Part shown: positions 21,949 through 32,900 of the stretch, piece by piece | Numbering within the stretch: position 1 is the stretch's first letter | Layout: every line of letters begins with the position of its first letter | Source: Phalacrocorax aristotelis | Taxonomy: Eukaryota > Chordata > Aves > Suliformes > Phalacrocoracidae | Length of the DNA: 64,000 bases | Assembly (NCBI RefSeq): GCF_949628215.1 | Contig: NC_134297.1 | Location: 6,076,001 to 6,140,000 of the forward strand | Direction: 5' to 3' | Made by a program: the position numbers and the translations under genes | The notes under the pieces: generated by a model | Told to the model about the DNA's origin: nothing | Databases searched by the model: none | The model's input: only the letters and a program-made list of their open reading frames with translations

Positions 21949-22169
21949 ACAAACAAGGCCAGCAAAAAACCCTTTAACTTGCCCTGTGTGTGTAATACTC
22001 CCAGCAACCTCCCTTTTTTTGCAGGGATTTGTATAGGAGGCATCATCCCTCTCTTACTAAAGGGAGGGTGGTGAGAGCAGCCAGATTTGATCTCAAGGAA
22101 AAGTTGCATGCTTCTGTCATCGTATTAGGTGCAGAGCAGCACGTGCTTCAGGCGGGTGCTCAGCTCTCG

Positions 22170-22350
22170 AGGTCCTACTGGACGCAGTGATCTGCTCCCA
22201 GCCCACCGCTTGCTGACTGTCTGGCACTGAGGGAAGCACTTCGTTCCCCCGCCTCGGTTTCCCCCAGCACTGGCTAGTTAGAGTGCAAGCTCACTGGAAG
22301 CAGGGGCTGCTTGTGTGCATGTACGACACGGAGCACAGTGGTACAGAGCT
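22170..22350 (+). mobile_element. MIR-type SINE remnant
   Basis: The order of motifs follows the amniote MIR/tRNA-SINE pattern: a GAGGGAAGCACTTCG segment, then GCCTCGGTTTCCCCCAGC, then TAGAGTGCAAGCTCACTGGA and GCAGGGGCTGC, ending in GAGCACAGTGGTACAG. This corresponds to the familiar 'tgcctcagtttcccc ... gtaagctccttgagggcaggga ... gcctagcacagtg' text. It is old and diverged. Confidence 0.55.
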
Positions 22351-24899
22351 TCAAAGCAGCACCGTAAGCTAAACAGTAGTTTTTGTGTCGAGCCAGAGCT
22401 TCTTTTTAGATCATGTTTTCAGGATAAAGGAGTGCTGCCCCCGTGTACCGACTCCCCACGCTCAGACCCCTGTACTGGCTATCTGTGGGTGCAGCCTTTC
22501 AAGTCTGTATAGAAGAGCGCTGTCTTGAAAACATATTTTGTGGTTAAACGGGGAGCAAGTGGGTGCTCCCAAGTACCTTGTGACTTACGTTCTGACTCTG
22601 TGTACAATAATACTCTGTTTCAAACTTGTTTCTGTGTTTGAGTTTAAAATTTGCCTTTGCCAAGAAACTGCCTGTAAGACAGCCCTTGGGAGGGAAGAGC
22701 AAGTAGGGGAGAGGCAAGAAAGCCCAGGTGGGAGCAGGCATCTCCCCAAGTGCCCCGAAATGCCTGGCAGGGGTAGCAGGGCTGGTGGCAATGGATCTGG
22801 GACACTGGCTGCCCCTCCTGGCGCACGGTGGCATTAGTGGGACTGCTCAGACAGGGGAAAGACCAAAGCCCTTAGCAGCTTGGTCAGAAATGAGATCAGT
22901 TTTCCCATCTCTGGTGGCATCAGCATTGTTTCTTCCTCCCTGACAAGCGAACTTCTTGATTTGGGCTTTCCAGGGAGCATGAAACCAGAGAAGCAGTGTG
23001 GAGATCTTGGGCCTTTCTCCTGGAGGAAAGACACCCAGAGAAGCAGGGGTTGTGCAGACCCATCTCATCTTCACATCCCTTGGGCACTGCTGCTTAGGAA
23101 GTTCAGCTTGATATCGGTCCTGGAGGAGGAGAGCTGGTAAGCTATAAGGATATAGAGAATGTCTGAAAATGAGAAATTCCACATGAAATTTGAAATATTA
23201 CATCAAAGAAAAAAAAGTAGAGGAGGAAGAAAAACCTGATACAATGAATGCTTGAGTCATGTGTTATTCTGGATTAGCTCTGCTACGGAAAGATCCCATA
23301 CACCCTATGAAATCCATTACCTACAAGCCAGCGAACGTTTGTACAGCACATGATGTGGGGATCTTAGCTGAAGCCAAGCTCCCCTGCATAATATCCACCC
23401 CAGGGTAGGCTGGTCCATTTCCAGTGTCAACAACCAGAGGATTAAGCATTTATCTCTGCAGAGCAGTGGATAATTAACACCAGATCGAAGCAGGGGCTAC
23501 GCTCGAGAGAGTTTGTGACTGTATTGGTGGCTGAGTGTGGCTTTGTTGCCTGCGGTCGAGTTATGGGGAGTGGGATAATGTTTTCTCTGTCCTGCGATGC
23601 GCAGGCATTGCCTCGGTGACGTGTGCCTTGTAGCAGAGCATCGGTAGCTACAGGGCTGCGTGCCGGGATGGCGTCGGGCTTCCCAAAGGGAGCTGAGGGT
23701 GAGTTTTCTCATCGCGGCCACAGGCGGTAGGCCTTAGGGGTGAAAACGTATCAGGAGACCCTTCCGTCCAGCCGAACGCTAGAAGAATAGAATCGGGGTG
23801 CTGTGATTTGCCATCTTCTGGATTTAAATGTAAAATCCAGCTTGTGGCACTTCTGGCTTTCTTCAGATAAATTAATACCATTATCCTGGCCACAGTCCAG
23901 CTCAGGTAATTATATTCTTCCTACCTTCCTTAATGCCACTCCAGCCCCCTGTCTCCACTGGATATGCTATGCTCTAATTCCTGTCTGGAACTTGCTTATT
24001 ATGTTACAAAGTCTTTTTATTATTTTTTTTTTCCCCCCCCTCTCTGAGTACTTGTGCACAGAGCACTCTCCAGCCCCCAGCACTTTGCTGAGCTGCTAAA
24101 ATAGTTGAGAGAACTTGCCTTAGACGTTTGACTGTGCCTGGTGTTGTCCTGGAGCACCTCTCCTGACTTCTGTAAGCCTGCTGAGGTGGGAAGGTGGATG
24201 ACATAAAAGATCAGAGCAAATGTTGCAGTCCTGTTTAATGCAGCGGACTGCTCGAAACCCACGTCTTGCTTCTCAGGGTGCCTTAGGCTGGCGAGTGTAT
24301 AAATGGGAGGAAACTCGGGACTCCGGTGTGGTTGGCTTACCTTCTGTATTGCCGTTGCTTCAAAGATTTTTGAAGACTAAAGTATGTCCTTACTTCCAGG
24401 TAGGGAAGAGTCCCCTTGTCTTTGAGGAGAATATTGCCAGTGTCCTAATGTAAATATGGCCAATCCTCCCTGCTAATCTAGCGGAGCAGTCCCGCCTTGA
24501 TGTGAGTTTAGCAGCCAGCCCTAAGAAACCCTTCTTCCTGCCGTACGTGGGCAATGCTAAAAGCTGGCTTTGAGCACCTGGTTTCCCTTTTGGAGCGCAG
24601 CTCACTTGACTGTGTTGGTGGCTCGCTGGCCCTTACATCTCCTGCAATTGATGCATTGGGATGTTTTTTCCCCTTTGAAACGTATTTTAAGTCGCCTTCT
24701 TCTTCCCTTACCCTTTCAATTATGCTCTCTTCATCTCCTGGCCTCGCTGAGCGGCTGAAAAGGTTGCTCAAGCACTACTTGAGGAAAGCGTCCCGCAATT
24801 TGGCATGCTTCCTTCCTGTTCCCAGGCCCCTTCGCTCTTCCACGGCCCTCGAGGACAAGGGGGGTTTGAGGGACGTGCTGGGGGAGGGACAGCAGGGGT

Positions 24900-25350
24900 G
24901 AAGATCAAAGGCCATAAACCACTGTTTAAAAAATATAATGCCCACCGCTTCTCTCGAGTGTCGCATCTGGCAGAGCCTCATTAACCTTCTGTTTCCCCCT
25001 CCTACTCCTTTGCCCCTGAAAATCAACAAAGCCAAACATAACAAGTCGCCTTGATTGAAGAAGGCTGAAGTGTGTGTGCTTAGTGTGAAAAAGCAAAAGC
25101 AAAGCCATTGGCTAAAGCCCCTTTTCCATGCAGGCCACTTCACATTTATTACGCTAGGAGACAGAGCTCTTTAAATCCCGATGCTCTTTATAGTTGAGCT
25201 CTTTAACTTTCTCCCTTCCTCCCCTTGCAGCCTTCATTCTCCCCTTGTTCTGCTCCTTCCGCTCCGCTCCTTTCTTTTTTGTCCTGTGAGAACGAGTCTT
25301 TTAATCCCCTTGTACTGCAGATTAAAGCTATTATAGCCTCCCCAACCTGA
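24900..25350. promoter_or_regulatory. Possible regulatory element (TCF/SOX-like motif cluster)
   Basis: The stretch contains GATCAAAGG (TCF/LEF-like), CCATAAACCAC (homeobox- and RUNX-like), AACAAAGCC (SOX-like) and repeated AGCTCTTTAA words at about 25,165 and 25,197. It is free of repeats and coding signal. Motif density alone is weak evidence; conservation would be needed. Confidence 0.2.
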
Positions 25351-27129
25351 TATTTTCTCAGAGAGGCTCACAGCCAGATCTTTATGAGTGCTCTCTGTCT
25401 GTCTGCTGCTGCCTTTCTTCTCAGCACACTAAACCTCCGTTCCTGACCTTTCCCTGAAGAGGGAAGGGCTGTAGCGTGCAATCCCATGTAGGCAGAGGCT
25501 GGTCTCAGTGGGGCTCGGGGTGCAGGAAATTAAGACCCATGGAAATTAACAAGTAAATAAGGAAAGAATGAAAAGATGACGGGAATTTAAGAGACAGAAC
25601 CAGAGCAAAATTCAGCGCGTTTGGAAACCAAATGCAGGGCTCGGGTCTGAGTTTTGCAAACGGTCCCGCCTTTACGAGGAGCACACAAACCCGGGACTCC
25701 TTTTTAGTAGCAAATTGGGGTTACCTGAAACCTAAGCTACAGTCCAACTCCGCGCTTTGCATTCAGCCCAGGAATAATGGATCCGGGAGCATAGAAGCGC
25801 GCGGGTAGATGAGTTTGTGAGCCTTTTGGGAATGGAGTGACTTGTGGTACTAGAGGGCTCTGTCCACGACAGGGGATGTCTTAGCATTTGTCGTCAAATG
25901 ATTGTACCTCACCTCTGAGATCGCAGAGTGGGTCGATGTGCTGGTCCTTGTCTTGTACACATCATAAAAACACAAAGGATCGGGGTACCTTGCCTAAAAG
26001 TGCGTGCGCTAATGGCAGAAACATCTTTTCTACAGCCTTTTCTGGCGCTCGGCATCAGTCCGGCCGCTGCAAGGCATTCTACAAAAGTCCCAGAGTTTTT
26101 GGCGAAGCACCAGGGCAGGTGAAAAACTGGCCCCAAGATACGTTCCCCAGAAAAATGGTGCAAAATTACCCCGAACAGGGCCCCTCCCGGGCTCGCATAC
26201 GATACACAAGGATGCGTTAGCGAACAGGAGAGGTGTCTGTTGCGAACGCGCTCTCTGAGCAGGGAGGAGGCAGGTTGGTCTCCTCTTCTCCTGGGCCTCC
26301 AGCGTGATCTTGGCCTGGTTGTTCTGAGCCATCGCTTCACCCAGCTGTACAATAGGGCTGATAACCTGAGCCGGAGCTGCGCAGACGTCCCAGCGCTGCA
26401 AAGCTCTGGGTGCTATGCTAACCCATTGAGCCTGAACTGACGAAAACCACGCAATACCTACGGCAAATGAGTACGAAAGGTCAAGTTTCCGTCCTGTAAG
26501 GCTTTACTTGGATCCATTTATACATGGGCTGTTTTACCTCCCTTGTAAAAGGACAAACACAGAATTTACATCTCTTTATAAGCACCTTGAGAGCACGTCC
26601 TTCACAAGTCATGCGTGGGCTTAGGAGGTGTTTGAAGAGTTGATTCAACGCCTCCAGATTTAGCTAAATAGGTGGTGGCCGCTTCCAGAATTTCCCATAC
26701 TTACTGGCTGCAGCAGCGCTGAGATGACAAACCAACTCATGGCATTTGTGCTCTCCCATCGCACGCTTGAGCGAAGGCGGGGGCTTCTGGGGGCAGCAGC
26801 GAAATTGCTTTCAAAGCAACTAATAAAAGAAGTGCAACTGTCCCCTTTTGGGAACGCGTTTCGGGGCAAAAGTTCCCCTGGCAGCCCAGCTTGCTGATAA
26901 TGAAATCAAAACAGGAGCTCACCCCCGGAGGGGCCGTACGTGTGAAACACTGCCATGTCGAATCCGTATGAATCCTCCGCAAGGAAAGCCCGAGCCCTGT
27001 AATTACTGGTTTTCCAGCAAGCAGCCTTTTCTTTCTCTTTGTGTGGGCCCGGTCTCCCCCTTCTCTCCCCCCCATGCGCGCATGATAAGAGGATATTTGT
27101 AATGAAAATCACTGGGCAGAAGCAGAGAA

Positions 27130-27340
27130 CAAAAGCGGGGGCACAGCGCGCTCGCCGGTGGGGATATTAGAGGCGCTGGGCTCCCACCTCCGTCCGGTCT
27201 GCTCTCCGCTGGGATAGCGCGGTGGGCACGGCGGGCTGGGGAGGCTCTTATTAACCTTAATCTGCAGAAAGGGGCTGAAGCCACGCCGTGGCCCGGTTTC
27301 ATAGCTACAGCCGCTCGCTCCCAGGCGCGCAGCCTTATGA
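27130..27340. promoter_or_regulatory. CpG-island-like segment
   Basis: About 20 CpGs in 210 bp of G+C-rich sequence, with clusters such as CAGCGCGCTCGCCGG and ATAGCGCGGTGGGCACGGCGG. There is no TATA box and no clear exon next to it. A GATA-like TGATAAGA lies just upstream at about 27,083. Confidence 0.4.
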
Positions 27341-27570
27341 AGGGGCAGTCTCCCCAGCAACTCTAATACGTTTTTGCACCGTGCCGTCTAATCTGAGGGA
27401 GAAATGTCACTGCCGTCAGACCCCAGGCTGGCAGCTCCCAGCCACGGCCACGCTGGTAAGCACATATCCAGCTTCAACCTTCTGGTTGCTGGGGTGAAAG
27501 GGCCTCTTTATCTCCGCGGGGAGAGGCAGATGAATCCCGGGCTCAAACAAGGGACCTGCTTTTTTTCCTT

Positions 27571-27587
27571 CCCCCCCCCCCCCCCCC
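27571..27587. repeat. C17 homopolymer
   Basis: Seventeen consecutive C residues follow a T-rich stretch. With the G11 run 90 bp downstream it could form quadruplex structures, and its length may be uncertain in the assembly. Confidence 0.9.
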
Positions 27588-27676
27588 AGACGCTCCCCCT
27601 CCGGTTCAAGGGCTCTTTATTATGTCTTTTAATTCTCAGCTGCGAGTGGGAGGGAGCAATAAGGCTGGAGAAATGA

Positions 27677-27687
27677 GGGGGGGGGGG
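27677..27687. repeat. G11 homopolymer
   Basis: Eleven consecutive G residues follow AAATGA, 90 bp after the C17 run. Confidence 0.9.
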
Positions 27688-29500
27688 AGAAGCCCCTCGC
27701 AGCAGGGAAAGGCCCCAGCCACCAGTGTGTGAAAAGGGAAGGTAGCGCGGGGATTAGAAATGTCAGCTTCGTGGGAAGTACTTGATATTTAATAGCCTCA
27801 CTTGATAGCTGCAAGGCGGTGACGGGCCCAGCACCATAAGGGCAGCTGCGAGCCGTGTCCCCTGGAGAACCGCTGCCGTTTCTGGGTGCCTCGGGAGCTA
27901 TCGCAATCTAGGATGACGAGAGCGAGCCACGTGAGCTGAGCTTGTATTACTTAAGATCAGGTTGTCAGGTTGGCGGCTCATCCTTTCTGTGTCTGGCTGG
28001 CACGGGGTGCAGGGCGCCCTGCTCGCGACGCAGCTGGCCGACAGCTAGCGCCCTCCATCCGACGGCTGATAGCGCTTGTGACTTGTTTACTGCAAAAACG
28101 CTGTCGGATGGTCTGTCCGCAACATATTCTCTAGTTTGCTCATCTTTGCTGCCGCTGGGGGAACTGAGGCCTTTTAAAGCATTAGCGCTCCGTAATCTGC
28201 TCTTCTCGACAGATGCTCTGATGCTATCTGCTGCCCGTACAGTCAGGGCCGCTGGAGGAATTAATTTGTGCGATGGGAGCGTGCTCCTGCGCCGGTAGGG
28301 ATCTCGTCAACATTTTTGTCTGATTAGGCCAATAAAAATTCCTGGATTCCTCCCTGGTCTCCAGCATGCACGTGCTGCAAGCACCAGCACACAAACAGCA
28401 TGCTTTATGTCTTACCCAGACTACCTCTTGTGCCACTTGGGACGTGGCCTTGAGAGAGGAAGTTGCTCCTCTAGAAAAAGGGTTGTTGAAACAAGTGAAT
28501 AACAACTCTGAGAGGATGGAGATTGCTTCTTGTTGCTCCTTTTGTGACAAAGCCATGAAGACGAAGCTACAGGAGCTTGCCCAGCGTGACTGACTGGTAA
28601 AGAGCCTTCCCAGCACTGTACTTCATTGCCTTCTCAAAAGGCATGTGCTTTTATTGAAGCAAGTCTGCTCTGGGCTCTGTACACCCCATCAAGCTTTCGC
28701 TTTTGTCCATGCAAGCGAATTCTAACAAACTCGCTTATGGCTGTCATTTTCAACACACTTCAGCACAAACATATCCTTGCACGTTTCGAGAGCTTTATCC
28801 CAAAGCAGCCTCTATGGACTGTCTGAAAACCCCCCTATCCCTCGAGGCGGGAACCCAAAATGGCATTTGGCAACGTTCCTGCCGCCACCTGCATGGAAAA
28901 GCGGGATGCTGGGCCTGTCCATCCCTTGGCTCTCCTGTCTCAAGGAAAACAACGTCCAGGGTATAAATAGGCACGATGCGCTGCGATCCTTTTTAAGGGC
29001 TGTTCTTGACCCAATATGCTCCACCAACAAAAATAACCTGCTCCACCCCCTTCGGCAAGGTTCACCTGAAGCCCAAGAGCTGCATTGGAACAGCGTGTAT
29101 TAAAGTGCATCACACATCAAGGGCTTGAAAATAAACACCAGCGATGTCTCTTTTTGATCACATTCCTTTCCACGACAGGCTGACGATTTCCAAGCCAAGA
29201 ATGTCACTAACCTCTCATATTTCTCCTGATCATTTCTGTCCTGAAATTGGAATGCAGCCGCAGGCAAAAGGGGGTTGAACGCCCTCGTGTCAGGGATCCA
29301 GATTTAAGAGACATTATCTCATCGATAGTGAACAACAAGGCTGGCACGCCGTCAGGCGCGATATTCCCTGGAAAGGTCGGCGTGCGTGACGAGGGACGCG
29401 GGAAGACAGGCTTAACTCGCAATGCTAAGCTCGCGCTAGTCGAGCGTGGTGAGATCCTGGCGGGCAGCCTCGCCGAAGGATGTCCATCAAGTTGGAGAGC

Positions 29501-32500
29501 AGCGTAGGCAAGGGCCCCGTGCTCATGGGAGGCAGAGGACGCAGAAGGGCTGAGGGTGGTTGTGCCACACAGTGGTTAGGAATGACACAGTGGGGTTGCG
29601 TGGAGGGAGCGAGGGGAACGGGGCCGAAAGCTGCACGTCTTTATTGTGGCTTGAGTGGAAAATTATGCAGGTGAGAGAGAGGAATGTGGATCAGGCACCC
29701 TGAAACATCCAGATATAAGATTAGCATGAGGCAACAGGACTTACTGCCTTGTCATTGCCTTTCTTGGGTGGCAAAGATGGAGCTAAAGCTACATCTGAAG
29801 CTACTAATACCCTTTAAAAAGCTCCTTATGCTTGGTCTGTAGATCATGTTGTCCTTAAGAAAAAGTTCATCTTTTCTGCTTGGCAGCAGCTGTATTTAGC
29901 CTGGAGTGCAGCACAAGCACTGGCAGATAAGACGGCTCTAAGAGGTTTTGCAATCTGTCAGCCCCCTCGACCATTCTGGGGGAGAACTTCAGAAGGGCCC
30001 GATTTCATCACAATGTGAAATTAGAAAGCGGTTGCAGTAGGGGAAGAAACCACTTGGGAAGGACTAGGGACAGCTTTATATGAGCAAATCCCCCCCAGCT
30101 CTGTGCCGAATTGGTTGAAAGTGCCAGCTTTGAAACCACAAGCGTTGAAAGCCTTGCAGCCGCAGTCAACGTCACGACAGCATGTTTGCAGTGAGCATCC
30201 TCCTGAAACAACCCTGAACTGCCAAAGGAGTTGGCAGCGCAAGTTATACTGCCTGTAAGGTTGGCGCTTACGGGCCCCAGCGCTGCAGCTGCAGGTCACG
30301 GATGGAGCCACCTCCCTTGGCTTTGAACATCTCTTGGAGGACCGCAGCCCTTCAGTTGTTTTTTTTGGGGAACAAATTCAGTGAAACCTGTTGGCTCCTG
30401 AAATCATGCGCCATGTTCTGCAGCAGCAGGCCTGAGCTATCAAATCCAGACTTGCCTGCCCAGAAGATAAACCTTTGCCTGCGCGATGTCCTCGCATGGA
30501 TCCCAGCGGCTGCGGATGGTCTGGGGGCAAACGGGGCACGAACCTGCCGTGTCCTGCCATGCTCAGAAGCGGTGTCTCTGAAATGCAGTGGTTTGGGAAG
30601 CAGGGAAGCCGCAAGGTCTGGTTTGCACTCGCACCTACTCTCAACCGTGCGCATCAAGGGAATGGCAGAGAAACATCTGCTCCTGGCTGGGGCGACCTGC
30701 TCGTTGCAGGAGCCGCGAGAGGGAGCTTCGGGGCTGTCCCTCAAATTTTTTCCCCAGGCCAGGCTGAGGCACAAGATGGTGCTGTTGTCTCAGCCATCGC
30801 AGAGCCTGCGAGGGACATGGGAAAGCCACCGTGGGCAGGGGGACACTGGTGAATCCCACCACGCTGCAGTGCAAGATGGAGCTCTGTGCAGGACACGGCC
30901 CAGCTCCTGGGTGGGAACTTCTCCCAAGTTTGAGCCCATTTCCAGCCCTCCTTCAGGGTGAAACCAAGGCTCTGCTTGTTTTTTCTCAGGCAAAGCTGGC
31001 AGGCAAGTGATCTAGAAGAGACACATGCCGGCGAGCGTGGCTTCGCATCCAGATTTGCCCTTCCCTGTAGCCTGAGATAATGTCCTGCCCACAGGGCTGG
31101 AGGGTCTGTGTCCCTGGGGGTTACAGCATTTATAAGAAGTAATATAAGTCTCATGACCGTGCTCTGCAGAAACACAAACCTCACGGTGAGAGGCCCTAGG
31201 GGTGGGGAGAAGAAAATAGAGAGGGGTGTTGGTGTCGCCATCCCAGGGGGACGCCGGCTTTGCCAGGTGATGGGGATGCTGGATGCGGAGCGCCCTTGCT
31301 CACGCTTCTCAGGCAGAAAGCTCCACCCTGGGTTCGAAGAATATTTTCCCATGAAAGATTCCCTGAAACTGGTACGTTCCCACAAAGGGCTTTGATTTCA
31401 GTGTATCGGCATTTTCCGATGAGAAACCATCTCATCGGAAAATTCCCAACCAGCGAAGAGAAACTCCCCAGTGTATCAGGGGAGGGATACTGTCGCACGC
31501 AGTGGGAATTTAATACCAGTGGAGTCTTGTGTCTGGAGGCTCTGGGTAAAGAAAGATGAAATGCAGCCAGCACCACTCACGGCAAGAGGGAAAACTGTGA
31601 AGTCCTGCAACTGAGCAGCTTTGCTCTCTGCAGCCAGCTGCCTGTTTTCCCAATGCTTTCCCCTTAATATTTCTCCTTCATCAGGGTGTTGCTGCTTTCT
31701 GTGCAGGCAGAGGGTGCAGTGTGAAAGCGTTACGGACCGGAGGCAGCACAGGCAGGACCTGTTAGGGGCATGGAGTCAAAGAGAGCACAAGCTGAAGCTC
31801 CAGTGGTTCCCCCGCCTGTGGTAGGGGTCTTGCGCTACAGGGGGACCATGCAGTTCGAGATGATGGGAGAAACTGAGATGAACAAGTTACCTGCTCTCAG
31901 GGAGACCTGATTGTTGAGTTACAGTGGTCACAATCCCCAGCCAGTCCCTAGTCCGGTGGCTTAACCAGGCTGGAGGAAAGATTTGTGTGTGATTTGGAGA
32001 CAGATTCCCCTAGAGCAATATCAGGGGAGGCTCTTGCCCCGTGAGGACTCTTTCTAATGGACCACGGGACGTTGTGGTGGGGGTGGACTCTCACCCACCC
32101 TTGGCAGGTGCCTGCCTGGGCGCTTTGTGGCTGGAAGAATATGATCTGGGTTTCTGGCAGCGTGGTGCTCTGGCAGTCCATGAGGAGCTGCTGAGGTGTG
32201 GGCAGGCAAGGCACAGTTACTTAAGGCAGGGAATATAGCAGACGAGCTGCTTGCCTTGGAAAAGACGATGACATCTTAGGGGTTCCCTTCCTTCATGAAA
32301 AAAAACAGAAGCCAGGTCCTGACCTGGCCCTCTGCTCGTAAAAGTAGCCCAGAATTTGGCTCTTCTTGCTTCTCTTCTTTAACATCCTCATTGACTGCAA
32401 AGGAGGAATTAACCACAAGCATCCTCACACAAAAATGAGTACCCGCTCCCTTGGAGGTGCCCGCCGCTCCCCAGCTGATGCGTGCTGCTTTCAGGAAGAT

Positions 32501-32585
32501 TTTCAGTCCTGCCCACGCGATGCTGGTGGACCTCACATGTTGTGTGTCCTTAGTGAGGTAGAAGCGATCAAGCAAGAGACCTGAA
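29501..32585. other. Intergenic sequence with a perfect hairpin
   Basis: No gene can be supported. Open frames at 30,302-30,961 (+, 219 codons) and 30,741-31,385 (-, 214 codons) overlap antiparallel, have no start context or splice sites, and match nothing I know. The notable item is the inverted repeat at 31,411-31,443. Confidence 0.5.
31411..31443. repeat. Perfect 13-bp inverted repeat with 7-base loop
   Basis: ATTTTCCGATGAG (31,411-31,423) is followed by AAACCAT and then the exact reverse complement CTCATCGGAAAAT (31,431-31,443). Transcribed from either strand this gives a short stable stem-loop. It is too short for a typical pre-miRNA unless the flanks add to the stem, which I do not see. 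Confidence 0.9.
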
Positions 32586-32900
32586 ACCACAATTAGGTTA
32601 TTTAATCCACTTCTTGTTGCCCAGGGGCTCCTCTTCCTACACCGAGCTAGATTTTTCTGACATGCATCAAACTTCAGAGTTGCACGAGAGTGGAGAACAG
32701 ACTCCAGCCACGAATCTTCTCCAGGGCTTTGTCCAATCTGGTTTTGAATGACTCCCCTGAGAGGGCTTTCACCAGCCCTCGTGGGATAATGTACCACAGG
32801 CTGCTAGGTCTCTGACAGAAAGCGTGCCTCTCTTCGGTGGCAGGTACTTCATCTGGGCTTGAAGGCTTGCTTCACTCTGCTTGTTTTCCTGGTGGTTGTC
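32586..32900 (-). mobile_element. Ancient CR1 LINE fragment (antisense)
   Basis: CTCCAGGGCTTTGTCCAATC, then TGGTTTTGAATGACTCC, then GAGGGCTTTCACCAGCCCT, then ATGTACCACAGGCTGCTAG follow the order of the antisense CR1 3' region ('aatctggttttaaatgac... ggcttccaccac... attccacagtctaatag'). The copy is diverged and its borders are approximate. Confidence 0.55.

Larger units (their letters stand above)
18754..21965 (+). other. SNX19: Probable SNX19 3' untranslated region
   Basis: From the stop codon there is no AATAAA until 21,943, where AATAAAAC is followed about 35 bases later by a TG-rich stretch (CCTGTGTGTGTAA). That makes a plausible long 3' UTR of about 3.2 kb. An ATTAAA at 18,918 could give a short form of about 190 bases. 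The longer open frames here (e.g. 19,714-20,145 and 20,205-20,645) look like chance frames. The end point is inference. Confidence 0.5.
21966..26000. other. Intergenic region downstream of SNX19
   Basis: I see no gene on either strand. The region holds a MIR-like SINE near 22.2 kb and A/G-rich low complexity near 23,205-23,235. From about 24,900 to 25,350 there is an AT-balanced stretch with many TCF- and SOX-like words (GATCAAAGG, AACAAAGCC) that could be regulatory. The open frames up to about 125 codons overlap on both strands and show no family signature. Confidence 0.55.
26000..29500. other. CpG-rich gene-free block
   Basis: CpG dinucleotides are visibly more frequent than in the flanks, especially at 27,130-27,340 (about 20 CpG in 200 bp by eye), 28,000-28,080 and 29,340-29,480. 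The block also has C17 (27,571-27,587) and G11 (27,677-27,687) runs. I find no splice-supported coding exon. It could be unmethylated regulatory DNA or an unannotated noncoding promoter. Confidence 0.5.

Noticed and set aside
28150..28300. Possible acceptor CTCTTCTCGACAG at about 28,211 followed by an open frame
   Set aside because: The pyrimidine tract is weak and no donor of quality follows.
30302..30961. Plus-strand open frame of 219 codons, with a 214-codon minus-strand frame overlapping its right end
   Set aside because: Overlapping open frames in opposite directions with no similarity or splice signals indicate composition, not a gene.
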